Origin: Streptomyces sp. NBC_01232
GTDB lineage: Bacteria > Actinomycetota > Actinomycetes > Streptomycetales > Streptomycetaceae
Assembly: GCF_035989885.1 (NCBI RefSeq)
Contig: NZ_CP108518.1
Span: 4,141,501 to 4,205,500, forward strand
Reading direction: 5' to 3'
Length of the DNA: 64,000 bases
Shown one piece after another: positions 44,448 through 54,351 of the stretch (its first letter is position 1; every line of letters starts with the position of its first letter). The translations under genes and the position numbers were made by a program. The notes beneath the pieces were generated by a model. It was not told where the DNA came from and made no database searches. It saw only the letters and a program-made list of their open reading frames with translations.

Positions 44448-44816
44448 ATGCAGATTCGAATCTCCTGGCCTGCGGGCCAGCTCACCGCAACCCTCGACGA
44501 GACCCCGACCAGCAAGGCGCTGGCCGAGGCCCTTCCGATCTCCGCCTCCGCGAATACGTGGGGCGAGGAGGTCTACTTCGACACGGGCGTCTCCGTCGCC
44601 CTGGAGGACGACGCCCGGCAGGTCGTCGAGCCCGGCACGGTCGCGTTCTGGACCGAGGGCGACGCCCTCGCACTGCCCTACGGCCCCACGCCGATCTCGC
44701 GCGGAGGCGAGAGCCGCCTCGCGAGCCCGTGCAACGTGCTCGGCTCGTTCGACGGCGACCCCCGCCTGCTCTCCACCGTCCGCGACGGCGATCCCGTCCG
44801 CGTGGAGCTCGCCTGA
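44448..44816 (+). CDS. Cyclophilin-like fold protein
   Basis: The 122-residue protein has an ATASISWPAG-like opening (here MQIRISWPAGQLTATLDETP) and ends in a beta-rich fold matching the cyclophilin-like domain family seen beside many bacterial oxidoreductases and proteases. No peptidyl-prolyl isomerase catalytic residues are evident, so enzyme activity is doubtful. It starts at the ATG at 44448 without a Shine-Dalgarno, directly behind a perfect inverted repeat that could be its operator. It is divergent from cydA and convergent with hisC, whose stop codon lies 17 bases on. Confidence 0.85.
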   Translation: MQIRISWPAGQLTATLDETPTSKALAEALPISASANTWGEEVYFDTGVSVALEDDARQVVEPGTVAFWTEGDALALPYGPTPISRGGESRLASPCNVLGSFDGDPRLLSTVRDGDPVRVELA

Positions 44817-44832
44817 GCGAGCCCCGGCACCT

Positions 44833-45912
44833 CTAGAGCCCCTTGAAGAACGCCTCGGCCGTGTGCAGGAAGAGGTCGTTCGCCTCGGTTTCACCGATCG
44901 TGACCCGCAGGCCCTCGCCCGCGAAGGGCCGGACCACCACACCGGCCTTGTCGCAGGCCTCCGCGAACTCGACGGTCCGCTCCCCCAGCCGCAGCCACAC
45001 GAAGTTCGCCTGCGTGTCCGGGACGGTCCAGCCCTGCGCGACCAGCGTCTCGTGGACCCGGGTGCGCTCGCTCACCAGCGCCCCGACACGGCCCATCAGC
45101 TCGTCCTCGGCGCGCAGCGAGGCCACCGCCGCGTCCTGCGCCAGCTGGCTGACGCCGAAGGGCACGGCCGTCTTGCGCAGCGCCGCCGCCACCGGCTCGT
45201 GCGCCACCGCGAAGCCGACCCGCAGGCCGGCGAGCCCGTACGCCTTGGAGAACGTACGCAGCACGGCGACGTTGGGGCGGTCGCGGTAGAGCTCGATGCC
45301 GTCCGGCACGTCCGCATCGCGCACGAACTCGCGGTACGCCTCGTCCAGGACGACCAGGATGTCCGAGGGCACCCGGTCCAGGAAGCGCTCCAGCTCGGCG
45401 CGGCGCACGGCCGTGCCGGTGGGGTTGTTCGGGTTGCAGACGAAAATCAGCCGGGTCCGGTCGGTGATCGCCGCGGCCATCGCGTCCAGGTCGTGCACAT
45501 CGCCGTCGGTCAGCGGGACCTGCACCGAGGTCGCACCCGAGATCTGCGTGAGGATCGGGTACGCCTCGAAGGACCGCCAGGCGTAGATCACCTCGTCGCC
45601 CGGGCCCGCCGCCGACTGGATCAGCGACTGGGCCACACCGACCGAGCCGGTGCCCGTGGCGATGTGCTCGACCGGCACGCCGAAGCGCTCGGCGAGCTCG
45701 TTCACCAGGCCGGTGCAGGCCATGTCGGGGTACCGGTTGAAGTTCCCGGCCGCCGCGACGGCGGTCTCCAGCACGCCCGAGAGCGGCGGGTACGGGTTCT
45801 CGTTCGAGGACAGCTTGTACGCGACAGGCCCTCCCGCGGCAGCCGGCTTGCCGGGCTTGTATGTCGGAATGCCGTCCAGCTCGGCGCGCAGCTTCGGGCT
45901 CTTCTCGCTCAC
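44833..45912 (-). CDS. hisC: Histidinol-phosphate/aromatic aminotransferase
   Basis: The 359-residue class I/II PLP aminotransferase has SSNENPYPP (35-43), CNPNNPTG (159-166), Asp190 and Tyr193 near the cofactor, and the Schiff-base Lys223 in FSKAYGLAG. It matches the HisC/Pat group: either histidinol-phosphate transaminase or an aromatic aminotransferase acting in phenylalanine and tyrosine synthesis. No other his gene is in the window, which leaves room for the aromatic role (pheA lies in the same region). The start is the GTG at 45912. Confidence 0.9.
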   Translation of the reverse strand: MSEKSPKLRAELDGIPTYKPGKPAAAGGPVAYKLSSNENPYPPLSGVLETAVAAAGNFNRYPDMACTGLVNELAERFGVPVEHIATGTGSVGVAQSLIQSAAGPGDEVIYAWRSFEAYPILTQISGATSVQVPLTDGDVHDLDAMAAAITDRTRLIFVCNPNNPTGTAVRRAELERFLDRVPSDILVVLDEAYREFVRDADVPDGIELYRDRPNVAVLRTFSKAYGLAGLRVGFAVAHEPVAAALRKTAVPFGVSQLAQDAAVASLRAEDELMGRVGALVSERTRVHETLVAQGWTVPDTQANFVWLRLGERTVEFAEACDKAGVVVRPFAGEGLRVTIGETEANDLFLHTAEAFFKGL

Positions 45913-46019
45913 CGCAGGTCCTCCTCGACCGTCCCGTACGACGTCGCCGTCGACTCAATACTGCTCACCTTATGAGGATTCCGCCGTTCCGAGAATGGGG
46001 GCGCCAGGAATGCGGGGGA

Positions 46020-46041
46020 GCGCGCGCATATATGCGCGCGC
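46020..46041. promoter_or_regulatory. 22-base perfect palindrome, candidate operator
   Basis: The arms read GCGCGCGCATA and TATGCGCGCGC, centred between 46030 and 46031. It lies between hisC and the LacI regulator. Confidence 0.6.
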
Positions 46042-46218
46042 CGGTGGCCTGCGCCGTGGCGCGCATCCCTCGTGCAGGTGAGTTGAGACCGGCCCGAGAT
46101 CGCATCGTTTTGGCATGCCCGGACCCGACGACAAGCCCCACACTCACCCTGAGCGACCAAATGCCTTCGTTTCCAAGGTCATTGGGGGTGGCGAACCATG
46201 CAGAAACGTGCCTGTCAA

Positions 46219-46236
46219 CGGGTGCATATGCACCCG
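46219..46236. promoter_or_regulatory. 18-base perfect palindrome, candidate LacI operator
   Basis: CGGGTGCATATGCACCCG lies 38-55 bases before the LacI gene's ATG and just upstream of its -10-like TACTAT. It has the TGCATATGCA core often seen in LacI-type operators. Confidence 0.65.
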
Positions 46237-46258
46237 GACCACCCTCCCCACCGAGCCC

Positions 46259-46264
46259 TACTAT
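46259..46264 (+). promoter_or_regulatory. -10 element of the LacI gene
   Basis: TACTAT ends 9 bases before the ATG; with no Shine-Dalgarno this suggests a leaderless or very short leader mRNA. Confidence 0.45.
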
Positions 46265-46273
46265 CGGCTCGCC

Positions 46274-47389
46274 ATGACAGCAGCAGGGAAGCATCAGGTG
46301 AGCCGGACCGAGACCACCCGGCGGGCCGCCGGCCGACAGGGCCGGGCCGGCATCAGGGACGTGGCCGCCGCGGCGGGCGTCTCCATCACAACCGTCTCCG
46401 ACGCGCTCAATGGCAAGGGACGGCTGCCCGACGCCACCCGCCGCCACGTTCGCGAGGTCGCCGACCGGCTGGGCTACCGCCCGTCGGCCGCCGCCCGCAC
46501 CCTCCGTACCGGCAAGTCCGGCCTCATCGGCCTGACCGTGACGACGTACGGGGATGAACCTTTCACCTTCACCGAATTCGCCTACTTCGCCGAGATGGCC
46601 AGGGCCGCGACCTCGGCCGCGCTCGCCCGCGGCTACGCCCTCGTCATCCTCCCCGCCACCTCCCGCCACGACGTGTGGTCCAACGTCGCCCTCGACGGCA
46701 CCGTCGTCATCGACCCCTCCGACCACGATCCCGTCGTCACCGAACTGGTCCGCCAAGGTCTGCCCGTGGTCTCCGACGGCCGCCCCGCAGGCTCCCTCCC
46801 CGTCACCGCCTGGGTCGACAACGACCACGAGGCCGCCGTACTCGGCCTGCTCGACCACCTCGCCGCCGCCGGAGCCCGCCGGATCGGGCTGCTGACCGGC
46901 ACCACCACCGACACCTACACCCGGCTCTCCACCACCGCCTACCTCAACTGGTGCGAGCGCGTCGGCCAGGACCCCGTCTACGAGTCCTACCCCGCGCACG
47001 ACCCGTGCGCGGGCGCCGTCGCCGCCGACCGGCTCCTCGCCCGTCCCGACCGGCCCGACGCGGTCTACGGGCTGTTCGACCCCAACGGCACCGACCTGCT
47101 GGCCGCCGCCCGGCGCTACGGCCTGCGCGTCCCCGAGGACCTGCTGCTCGTGTGCTGCAGCGAGTCCACCGTCTACGCCAACACCGAACCGCCCATCACC
47201 ACCCTGTCCCTCAAACCGCGCCGCATCGGCACCGCCGTCGTACAGCTCCTCATCGACGCCATCGAGGGAGTGAACACCGGGCGACCCGTCGAACAGGTCG
47301 TCCCGACCGAACTCATCATCCGTACCTCGTCGCAGCGCAGGCAGCCCCGCACGACCGTCAGCCCGCCCCGGTCCCCGGCACAGGACTGA
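46274..47389 (+). CDS. LacI family transcriptional regulator
   Basis: The 371-residue regulator has a LacI helix-turn-helix (about 25-70: IRDVAAAAGVSITTVSDALN, then LGYRPSAAARTLRTGKSG) and a periplasmic-binding-protein-like effector domain with the late NTEPPITTLSL. The start is the ATG at 46274 (MTAAGKHQVSR); longer in-frame starts exist but run through the palindrome-rich promoter. It is divergent from hisC. The two palindromes upstream are good candidates for its operators, which would mean autoregulation. The effector is unknown; substrates of the type are usually sugars or nucleosides. Confidence 0.93.
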   Translation: MTAAGKHQVSRTETTRRAAGRQGRAGIRDVAAAAGVSITTVSDALNGKGRLPDATRRHVREVADRLGYRPSAAARTLRTGKSGLIGLTVTTYGDEPFTFTEFAYFAEMARAATSAALARGYALVILPATSRHDVWSNVALDGTVVIDPSDHDPVVTELVRQGLPVVSDGRPAGSLPVTAWVDNDHEAAVLGLLDHLAAAGARRIGLLTGTTTDTYTRLSTTAYLNWCERVGQDPVYESYPAHDPCAGAVAADRLLARPDRPDAVYGLFDPNGTDLLAAARRYGLRVPEDLLLVCCSESTVYANTEPPITTLSLKPRRIGTAVVQLLIDAIEGVNTGRPVEQVVPTELIIRTSSQRRQPRTTVSPPRSPAQD

Positions 47390-47401
47390 CCGACAGACCG
47401 T

Positions 47402-47429
47402 CCGGTCGGCCTGCCGAGAGGCCGACCGG
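47402..47429 (+). terminator. Terminator after the LacI gene
   Basis: An 11-base-pair stem (47402-47412 with 47419-47429) with a 6-base loop begins 12 bases past the stop codon. Confidence 0.8.
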
Positions 47430-47652
47430 GGACCGTCCGACCACCGATCAAGGACCGGCCGACGATTTCTGCAACACCGATATCGGTAGAAAGCGGTAGG
47501 AACGATCGGCTCCGCACAGGATTCACCACCCCTGGTGCGTCACAGAGCGCGAGCCGCATTCCTATGATGGGCGCACGACATCACGGACCCTCCTCCCCGG
47601 AGGTCAGGAGGGTCCGCAGGTGTACGGCAGCGCGACGGTGGTGGAGGGGTCG

Positions 47653-49041
47653 ATGACTCAGGGGGCCGGTCAGGGACCCGCGATGCGGACGGACACGCTG
47701 CGGGACTTCCGGGTTCCAGTCACCGAACCCGCCGCGTACGCCGCTGCCACCGGGCTGCCCGGCGAGACCCCGGTGTACGGCGAGTACCCGGCGTACTACG
47801 AGGACGGCAGGGCGACCGTGCCTCAGCAGCCGGGCTACCCGCCGCACCCGGCCGCGCCGCAGGTGCCCGCGCACCACGTGCCCGCGCCGCAGCCTCCTGC
47901 GCCGCCGGCTCCCGCGCAGCAGCCTCCTGCGCCGCACCCGGCCGCGCTGCCGGCCCCGTACGCGGACACACGTGTCCCGGACGCGCGTATCCCGGACGCT
48001 CGTGTCCCGGACGCTCGTGTCCCGGACGCGCGTCCCGCCGTGCGCCACGACGTCGAGCCCGTGCACGCGACGTCCCAGGAACCGGACGAGGACGGCGACC
48101 CCGAGGGCTACACCCCGACCTACCGGGACCTTCCCGTGATCGGCCGCGGCGGCCCCGGCGACACCGTCCAGGTCCAGTACGTGCCCCAGGAGCACGACCA
48201 GGACCAGGCCGCCGGTCCCGGACCCCTCTACGTCGTCGGCGACGTCCACGGCTACCTCGACGAGCTCGTCACCGAGCTCCACGCCCAGGGTCTGATCGAC
48301 ACCGAGCGCCGCTGGTCCGCCGGCAACGCCCGGCTCTGGTTCCTCGGCGACTTCACCGACCGCGGCCCCGACGGCATCGGCGTCATCGACCTCGTCATGC
48401 GGCTGTCCGCCGAGGCCGCCGCCGCCGGCGGCTACTGCAAGGCCCTGATGGGCAACCACGAGCTGCTGCTCATCGGCGCCAAGCGGTTCGGCGACACCCC
48501 CGTCGTCTCCGGCGCCGGCACCGCCACCTTCCAGGCCGCCTGGCTCCTCAACGGCGGCCAGCGCACCGACATGGAGCGCCTGCAGGACGTCCACCTGCAG
48601 TGGATGTCCCGTCTGGACGCGGCCGTCCTGGAGGAGGGCCACCTGCTGCTGCACTCCGACACCACGGCCTACCTCGACTACGGCGACTCCATCGAGGACG
48701 TCAACGACACCATCCACGAGCTGCTCAACCGCGGCGACGCCGACATCACCTGGGACCTCTTCCGCAAGTTCACCAAGCGGTTCGCCTTCCGCGACGAGGG
48801 AACGGGCCCGGCGGCCGTACGCGAACTCCTCGACACCTACGGCGGCAGCCGCGTCGTGCACGGGCACAGCCCCATCCCGTACCTGCTCGGCGAAGTGGGC
48901 ACCGAGGACGGCGACGAGTCGCGCGGCCCCGAGGCCGTGGACGGTCCGCACGTGTACGCGGAAGGGCTCGCCATCGCGATGGACGGCGGCGTGACGATGG
49001 CAGGAAAACTGCTTGTCGTACAACTGCCCCTGAGCGACTGA
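47653..49041 (+). CDS. Metallophosphoesterase with Pro-rich repeat N terminus
   Basis: The 462-residue protein starts at the ATG at 47653, because GGAGGGG (47643-47649) sits 4 bases upstream. The first half is disordered: a Pro/Ala-rich stretch (about 65-105) and RVPDA repeats. The second half is a calcineurin-like phosphoesterase with GDVHG, GDFTDRGPD, GNHE and GHSP, the dimetal-ligand motifs, close to PrpE/Ap4A-hydrolase-type serine/threonine phosphatases. The target is unknown. It is a single gene between two intergenic gaps. No membrane segment is seen, so it is probably cytoplasmic. Confidence 0.9.
   Translation: MTQGAGQGPAMRTDTLRDFRVPVTEPAAYAAATGLPGETPVYGEYPAYYEDGRATVPQQPGYPPHPAAPQVPAHHVPAPQPPAPPAPAQQPPAPHPAALPAPYADTRVPDARIPDARVPDARVPDARPAVRHDVEPVHATSQEPDEDGDPEGYTPTYRDLPVIGRGGPGDTVQVQYVPQEHDQDQAAGPGPLYVVGDVHGYLDELVTELHAQGLIDTERRWSAGNARLWFLGDFTDRGPDGIGVIDLVMRLSAEAAAAGGYCKALMGNHELLLIGAKRFGDTPVVSGAGTATFQAAWLLNGGQRTDMERLQDVHLQWMSRLDAAVLEEGHLLLHSDTTAYLDYGDSIEDVNDTIHELLNRGDADITWDLFRKFTKRFAFRDEGTGPAAVRELLDTYGGSRVVHGHSPIPYLLGEVGTEDGDESRGPEAVDGPHVYAEGLAIAMDGGVTMAGKLLVVQLPLSD
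47971..48030 (+). repeat. Four 15-base tandem repeats in the phosphoesterase gene
   Basis: Four consecutive CGTGTCCCGGACGCG-type units encode repeats of RVPDA/RIPDA. They differ at two positions, so they look like recent in-frame expansions. Confidence 0.88.
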
Positions 49042-49189
49042 GAGCTTACGGAGCGGGGTATTTCCGGAAAGCCCCTGTCACGGCGTGGCGTGGGCGCTCT
49101 ACCATCGCTCTATCCGTAGCAGGCTCTCCTCCGTTTGTGCCGGCGCCCGGGTCTACGCGGGCAAACCGGCTTCTACGGAGCATCGGGGG

Positions 49190-50008
49190 ATGCACATGAC
49201 CAGCGCTCCGCACCTGCTGACCGAAGACCGACCGGAGTTCGATCGGCTCGTCGACGAGGCCCTGCGCGCCGCGCACGAGCGGCCCGAACTCGCCACGCTC
49301 GGCGAACGGCTGAACGCCGAACAGCTGCGCACCATGGCCCAGGGCGCCAGCGCCCTGCTGGCGGCCGCGGCAGCCGCCGAGTACGGCCACTACGTGAAGG
49401 TCCGGGGGGAACGGCGCGACGAGGCCCTGACGGCGCCCGGCACGACGGGCGACGAGGACGACGGACAGGGCAGCGGCGGTGGCGCGGGCGTCAGCGCCGT
49501 GGTCGCGGTCCTCGCGCCGGTCCTGGCGGGCACCGCGATGCTGATCTTCCTGCTCGTGGGTTACATCCTGAAGATGATCGAGCCCGAACCGGCCTTCGCG
49601 GAAACGATGCTGACGGCAGGTTGGCTCTTCGGCGGCCTCACCGCGGTGGCCCTGCTCTTCGCCGTGATCGGGCTGCTGGTGACGGCCGTCCGCAACAGCG
49701 CGACCGAGGTGGGGGCGGACGAGACCGAGGCGGTGCCGGACGAGGTCGCACGGGCCCGCGAGGCCTGGCGGCACGCGCTGCTGGAACGCGGCATCATGCC
49801 GTTCCTGCGGGACGCGCTGGCCGATCCGAGCGCGGGGCCGGGCTTCCCCACCCCCCGCACGCCGGCGGCCGGCCGCATCCCCAACCTGGGATACAGCCGG
49901 CCGGACTTCACCAGTCCGGGATCCCCGTCGGAGGGACCCCGGCCCGGCTACACACCTCCGGACTTCACCAGCCCGGACTTCGGCGGCCCGGAGAACCGGC
50001 CGGAGTGA
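49190..50008 (+). CDS. Membrane protein with two central helices, unknown function
   Basis: The 272-residue protein has an acidic, helical N-terminal domain (about 1-95), an acidic Gly/Asp linker, two membrane helices (about 100-130 VVAVLAPVLAGTAMLIFLL and 138-165 LTAVALLFAVIGLLVTAV) and a Pro-rich tail repeating YxxPDFTSP (about 238-270). The start is the ATG at 49190 with GGAG upstream, or the ATG at 49196 behind GGGGGA; both are usable. I do not recognise it. It is convergent with the collagen-like gene, their stops being 6 bases apart. Confidence 0.8.
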   Translation: MHMTSAPHLLTEDRPEFDRLVDEALRAAHERPELATLGERLNAEQLRTMAQGASALLAAAAAAEYGHYVKVRGERRDEALTAPGTTGDEDDGQGSGGGAGVSAVVAVLAPVLAGTAMLIFLLVGYILKMIEPEPAFAETMLTAGWLFGGLTAVALLFAVIGLLVTAVRNSATEVGADETEAVPDEVARAREAWRHALLERGIMPFLRDALADPSAGPGFPTPRTPAAGRIPNLGYSRPDFTSPGSPSEGPRPGYTPPDFTSPDFGGPENRPE

Positions 50009-50009
50009 T

Positions 50010-50023
50010 CTTCCCTAGGGAAG
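50010..50023. terminator. Small palindrome at convergent gene ends
   Basis: CTTCCCTAGGGAAG, a perfect 14-base palindrome, overlaps the stop codon of the collagen-like gene just past the membrane-protein stop. Confidence 0.4.
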
Positions 50024-50911
50024 GTGGTTCGGCGGGGCTCCACGCATGAGGTCTCCCTTGAACGCCTTCCCCCTGAGGACCCCAGGAACGGGGGCGGTCA
50101 GTGCGGTCCACCCTTCGTCCCAGATGAAGTTGGTGCCGTTGGTGTCTCCGTGCGTCTGGTAGACGTTGCCGTCGGTGGTCAGCACCCTGACGTAGGAGTC
50201 GTTGCCCTGGTCGATGATTGAGATACCGCACGCCGTACCGAAGGGATATCCCGGGTTGTCGGCGTTCGTGAGGTCAGTCCAAGCGATGTTCCCTCCTGTC
50301 GTGCTCGAACGACCGGCGTAGGCAAGGCCGCCCGTGAGCGCGGCGCTGAACGACTCCGAGTTCGACGGCGCGTAGCTGTCGATGTCGCTGCAGGGCCCGG
50401 TAGCTCCCGTCGCACCGGTCGCGCCCGTCGCACCGTCGGCGCCGTCCGTACCCGTCGCACCCGTGGCACCCGTCGCACCGTCGGCGCCGTCCGTACCCGT
50501 CGCGCCCGTCGCACCGTCGGCGCCGTCCGTACCCGTCGCGCCCGTCGCGCCGGTCGCACCGTCGGCGCCGTCCTGGCCCGGCTCACCCTGCGGGCCCCTG
50601 GGACCCGTCGGGCCGGTCGGGCCCGTCGGACCCCGCTTGCCGCACTCGTCACCGCCGCCGCCCCGCGGGCCGGCCTGCTCGTCTCTCACATCGTGATTCG
50701 GCTTCCTGTGCAGCTCACACCTGTCCCCGCCGCCCGTGGGACTTGCTGCCCTGACCGTCTTGGCCGCCTGCATGTTCGTCGCCGTGGCGAAGGCGGGGCT
50801 GGCGATGCCCACCACCACCAGGGCCAACGACGTGAGGGCGCCGCCGGCCATCCAGCTGCTGCGCCTGGGCAGCGGACCAAGAGTTGACCTGGTCCTGTTC
50901 TCGGGGCTCAT
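50015..50911 (-). CDS. Secreted collagen-like protein
   Basis: The 298-residue protein has a signal peptide (about 17-43: an Arg pair then [18 protein letters not shown]), a short Cys-containing region, a collagen-like Gly-X-Y stretch (residues 94-172, about 26 triplets) and a globular C-terminal domain (about 174-298) with two Cys. The triplets are mostly GAT, GAD and GTD, rich in Thr but poor in Pro. Such domains form trimers in bacteria and are often glycosylated on Thr. It starts at the ATG at 50911 after AAGGAG. It is divergent from a glycosyltransferase gene, a likely partner. Confidence 0.88.
   Translation of the reverse strand: MSPENRTRSTLGPLPRRSSWMAGGALTSLALVVVGIASPAFATATNMQAAKTVRAASPTGGGDRCELHRKPNHDVRDEQAGPRGGGGDECGKRGPTGPTGPTGPRGPQGEPGQDGADGATGATGATGTDGADGATGATGTDGADGATGATGATGTDGADGATGATGATGATGPCSDIDSYAPSNSESFSAALTGGLAYAGRSSTTGGNIAWTDLTNADNPGYPFGTACGISIIDQGNDSYVRVLTTDGNVYQTHGDTNGTNFIWDEGWTALTAPVPGVLRGKAFKGDLMRGAPPNHLP
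50399..50632 (-). repeat. Gly-X-Y coding tandem repeats
   Basis: The collagen-like region is built of 9- to 21-base direct repeats (GCCCGTCGCACC- and CGTCGGCGCCGTC-type on the plus strand) with high identity between units. Slippage-prone, so repeat number may differ between strains. Confidence 0.85.
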
Positions 50912-51171
50912 ATTTGCCGCTCCTTCTCGAAACCGGATCGAACGATGTGCGATGGGGCCGGAATGGCCACCTCGGTCATCGTGCGGACCGCGGTCGTCGA
51001 CGGTCGGCCGCCGCGCGAGTAAGTCCACTTATCGGACTAGCAAATGAGTCTCTGTTGGCTGCGCCTGCAGTAACGCACACGGCGCTGCCCCGCCCTTGCG
51101 GTCGAGCTTCCTTGCACGGCAATACCCGGGTACTTACCGTCGGCTCTCGGTCATCTTCATCACCAGAGTGG

Positions 51172-52293
51172 ATGGGACCCTTGAAAGCAAAAGTCTGCCT
51201 GAACATGATCGTCAAAAATGAGGCTCCGGTGATCCGGCGCTGTCTCGAATCGGTACGCCCGCTGATCGACACCTGGGTGATCGTGGACACGGGCTCGACG
51301 GACGGCACCCAGGAGATCATCCGGGAATTCCTCGGCGATCTGCCCGGCGTGCTGCACGAGCGGCCGTGGCGGGGATTCGGCGCCAGCCGCACCGAGGCGA
51401 TCGAGCTCGCCCGCACTCACGCGGACTACCTGCTGTTCCTCGACGCCGATGACCTGATGGAGGTACAGCCCGGCTTCCGCATGCCGGAGCTCACCCTGGA
51501 CGCGTACCGCCTCGCGGTGCACCACCGCCCCGTCGTCCACTGGCGTCCCGCCCTGGTCTCCACCCGCCTGCCCTGGACCTACGTGGGCGTGCTCCACGAG
51601 TACCTGCACTGCGAAGCCGGGTACAGCAGCGAGGTCCTCGAAGGCGCCAGCATCCTCATCGTCGGCGGCGGGGCGCGCGGCCGGGAGGGGAGCGAGCAGG
51701 AGAAGTACCGGCGCGACGCGGAGATCCTCGAACAGGGTCTGCTCGACGAGCCGGACAACGCCCGCTACGCGTTCTACCTGGCCCAGAGCTGGCGCGACGC
51801 GGGAGAAGCGGAGAAGTCTCTCGCCGCCTACGACCTGAGGGCGGGCATGGGCGGTTTCGCCGAGGAGGCCTACTGCGCGCAGCTCTACGCGGCCCGGCTG
51901 GCGGCGCGCCTCGAACGGCCGGCGGCCGAGGTCATGGACCGCTACCTCCGCGCGCACGAGAGCCGCCCCACGCGGGCCGAAGCGCTCGGCGACCTCGCCC
52001 GCGTGTGCCGCGTCGAGAGCCGCTGGCCACTGGCGTACGTGTTCGCCCGGCAGGCGGTGCGGATCCCGCGTCCCGACGACATCCTCTTCGTCGAGCCCGA
52101 CTGGTACGCGTGGCGCGCGCTCGACGAGCTGGCCGTGGCCGCGTACTGGACCGGCGCCTACCAGGAGTCGCTGGAATGCAGCGAGCGCCTCCTCCAGGAG
52201 GGCAGGCTCCCCGAGGACCAGCACGCCCGCATCCGCGGCAACCTCGACTTCGCCCGCCGCAAGCTGGACCCGCAGTACCAGGTGGTCGCCTGA
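51172..52293 (+). CDS. Family 2 glycosyltransferase with C-terminal TPR-like repeats
   Basis: The 373-residue protein has a GT2 domain (about 1-190): NMIVKNEAPVIRRCLES at the start, VIVDTGSTDGT, and the metal-binding FLDADD. The second half is helical and TPR-like (about 215-365: YAFYLAQSWRDAGEAEKSL, AYWTGAYQESLECSERLL), a layout found in SunS-type and surface-protein glycosyltransferases. The start is the ATG at 51172, or a TTG at 51181. No membrane helix is seen. It is divergent from the collagen-like gene, 260 bases away, so transfer of sugar to that protein is a natural hypothesis, though not shown by the sequence. Confidence 0.88.
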   Translation: MGPLKAKVCLNMIVKNEAPVIRRCLESVRPLIDTWVIVDTGSTDGTQEIIREFLGDLPGVLHERPWRGFGASRTEAIELARTHADYLLFLDADDLMEVQPGFRMPELTLDAYRLAVHHRPVVHWRPALVSTRLPWTYVGVLHEYLHCEAGYSSEVLEGASILIVGGGARGREGSEQEKYRRDAEILEQGLLDEPDNARYAFYLAQSWRDAGEAEKSLAAYDLRAGMGGFAEEAYCAQLYAARLAARLERPAAEVMDRYLRAHESRPTRAEALGDLARVCRVESRWPLAYVFARQAVRIPRPDDILFVEPDWYAWRALDELAVAAYWTGAYQESLECSERLLQEGRLPEDQHARIRGNLDFARRKLDPQYQVVA

Positions 52294-52300
52294 CGGCGAG

Positions 52301-52332
52301 GGCCCGCGACTCCCCCCATAGGGTCGCGGGTC
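52301..52332. terminator. Terminator between glycosyltransferase and thiC, with C6 loop
   Basis: A 10-base-pair stem (52301-52310 with 52323-52332, one G-T pair) has a 12-base loop containing CCCCCC. It lies between convergent genes. Confidence 0.75.
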
Positions 52333-52351
52333 CTCACCATCGGCCGTTGCG

Positions 52352-54262
<1,911 letters not shown>

Positions 54263-54351
54263 CTCCCGCGTTGTGCAAAGGTGCCCCCACGCTAGCGTCA
54301 TCCATGGCGTGCTGAACAGTGGGCCCCCTCATCTCTTGCGATGATCTGCTG

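Larger units (their letters stand above)
45913..46273. other. 361-base divergent region with two palindromes
   Basis: No gene is seen. Two large perfect palindromes (46020-46041 and 46219-46236) and a -10-like TACTAT (46259-46264) lie before the LacI gene; the promoter of hisC lies at the left. Confidence 0.7.

Noticed and set aside
46020..46041. Rho-independent terminator for an upstream gene
   Set aside because: Both flanking genes are transcribed away from it, and a perfect palindrome with no loop suits protein binding better.
50399..50632. CRISPR array in the repeat region of the collagen-like gene
   Set aside because: The repeats are contiguous without unique spacers, keep reading frame and encode Gly-X-Y.
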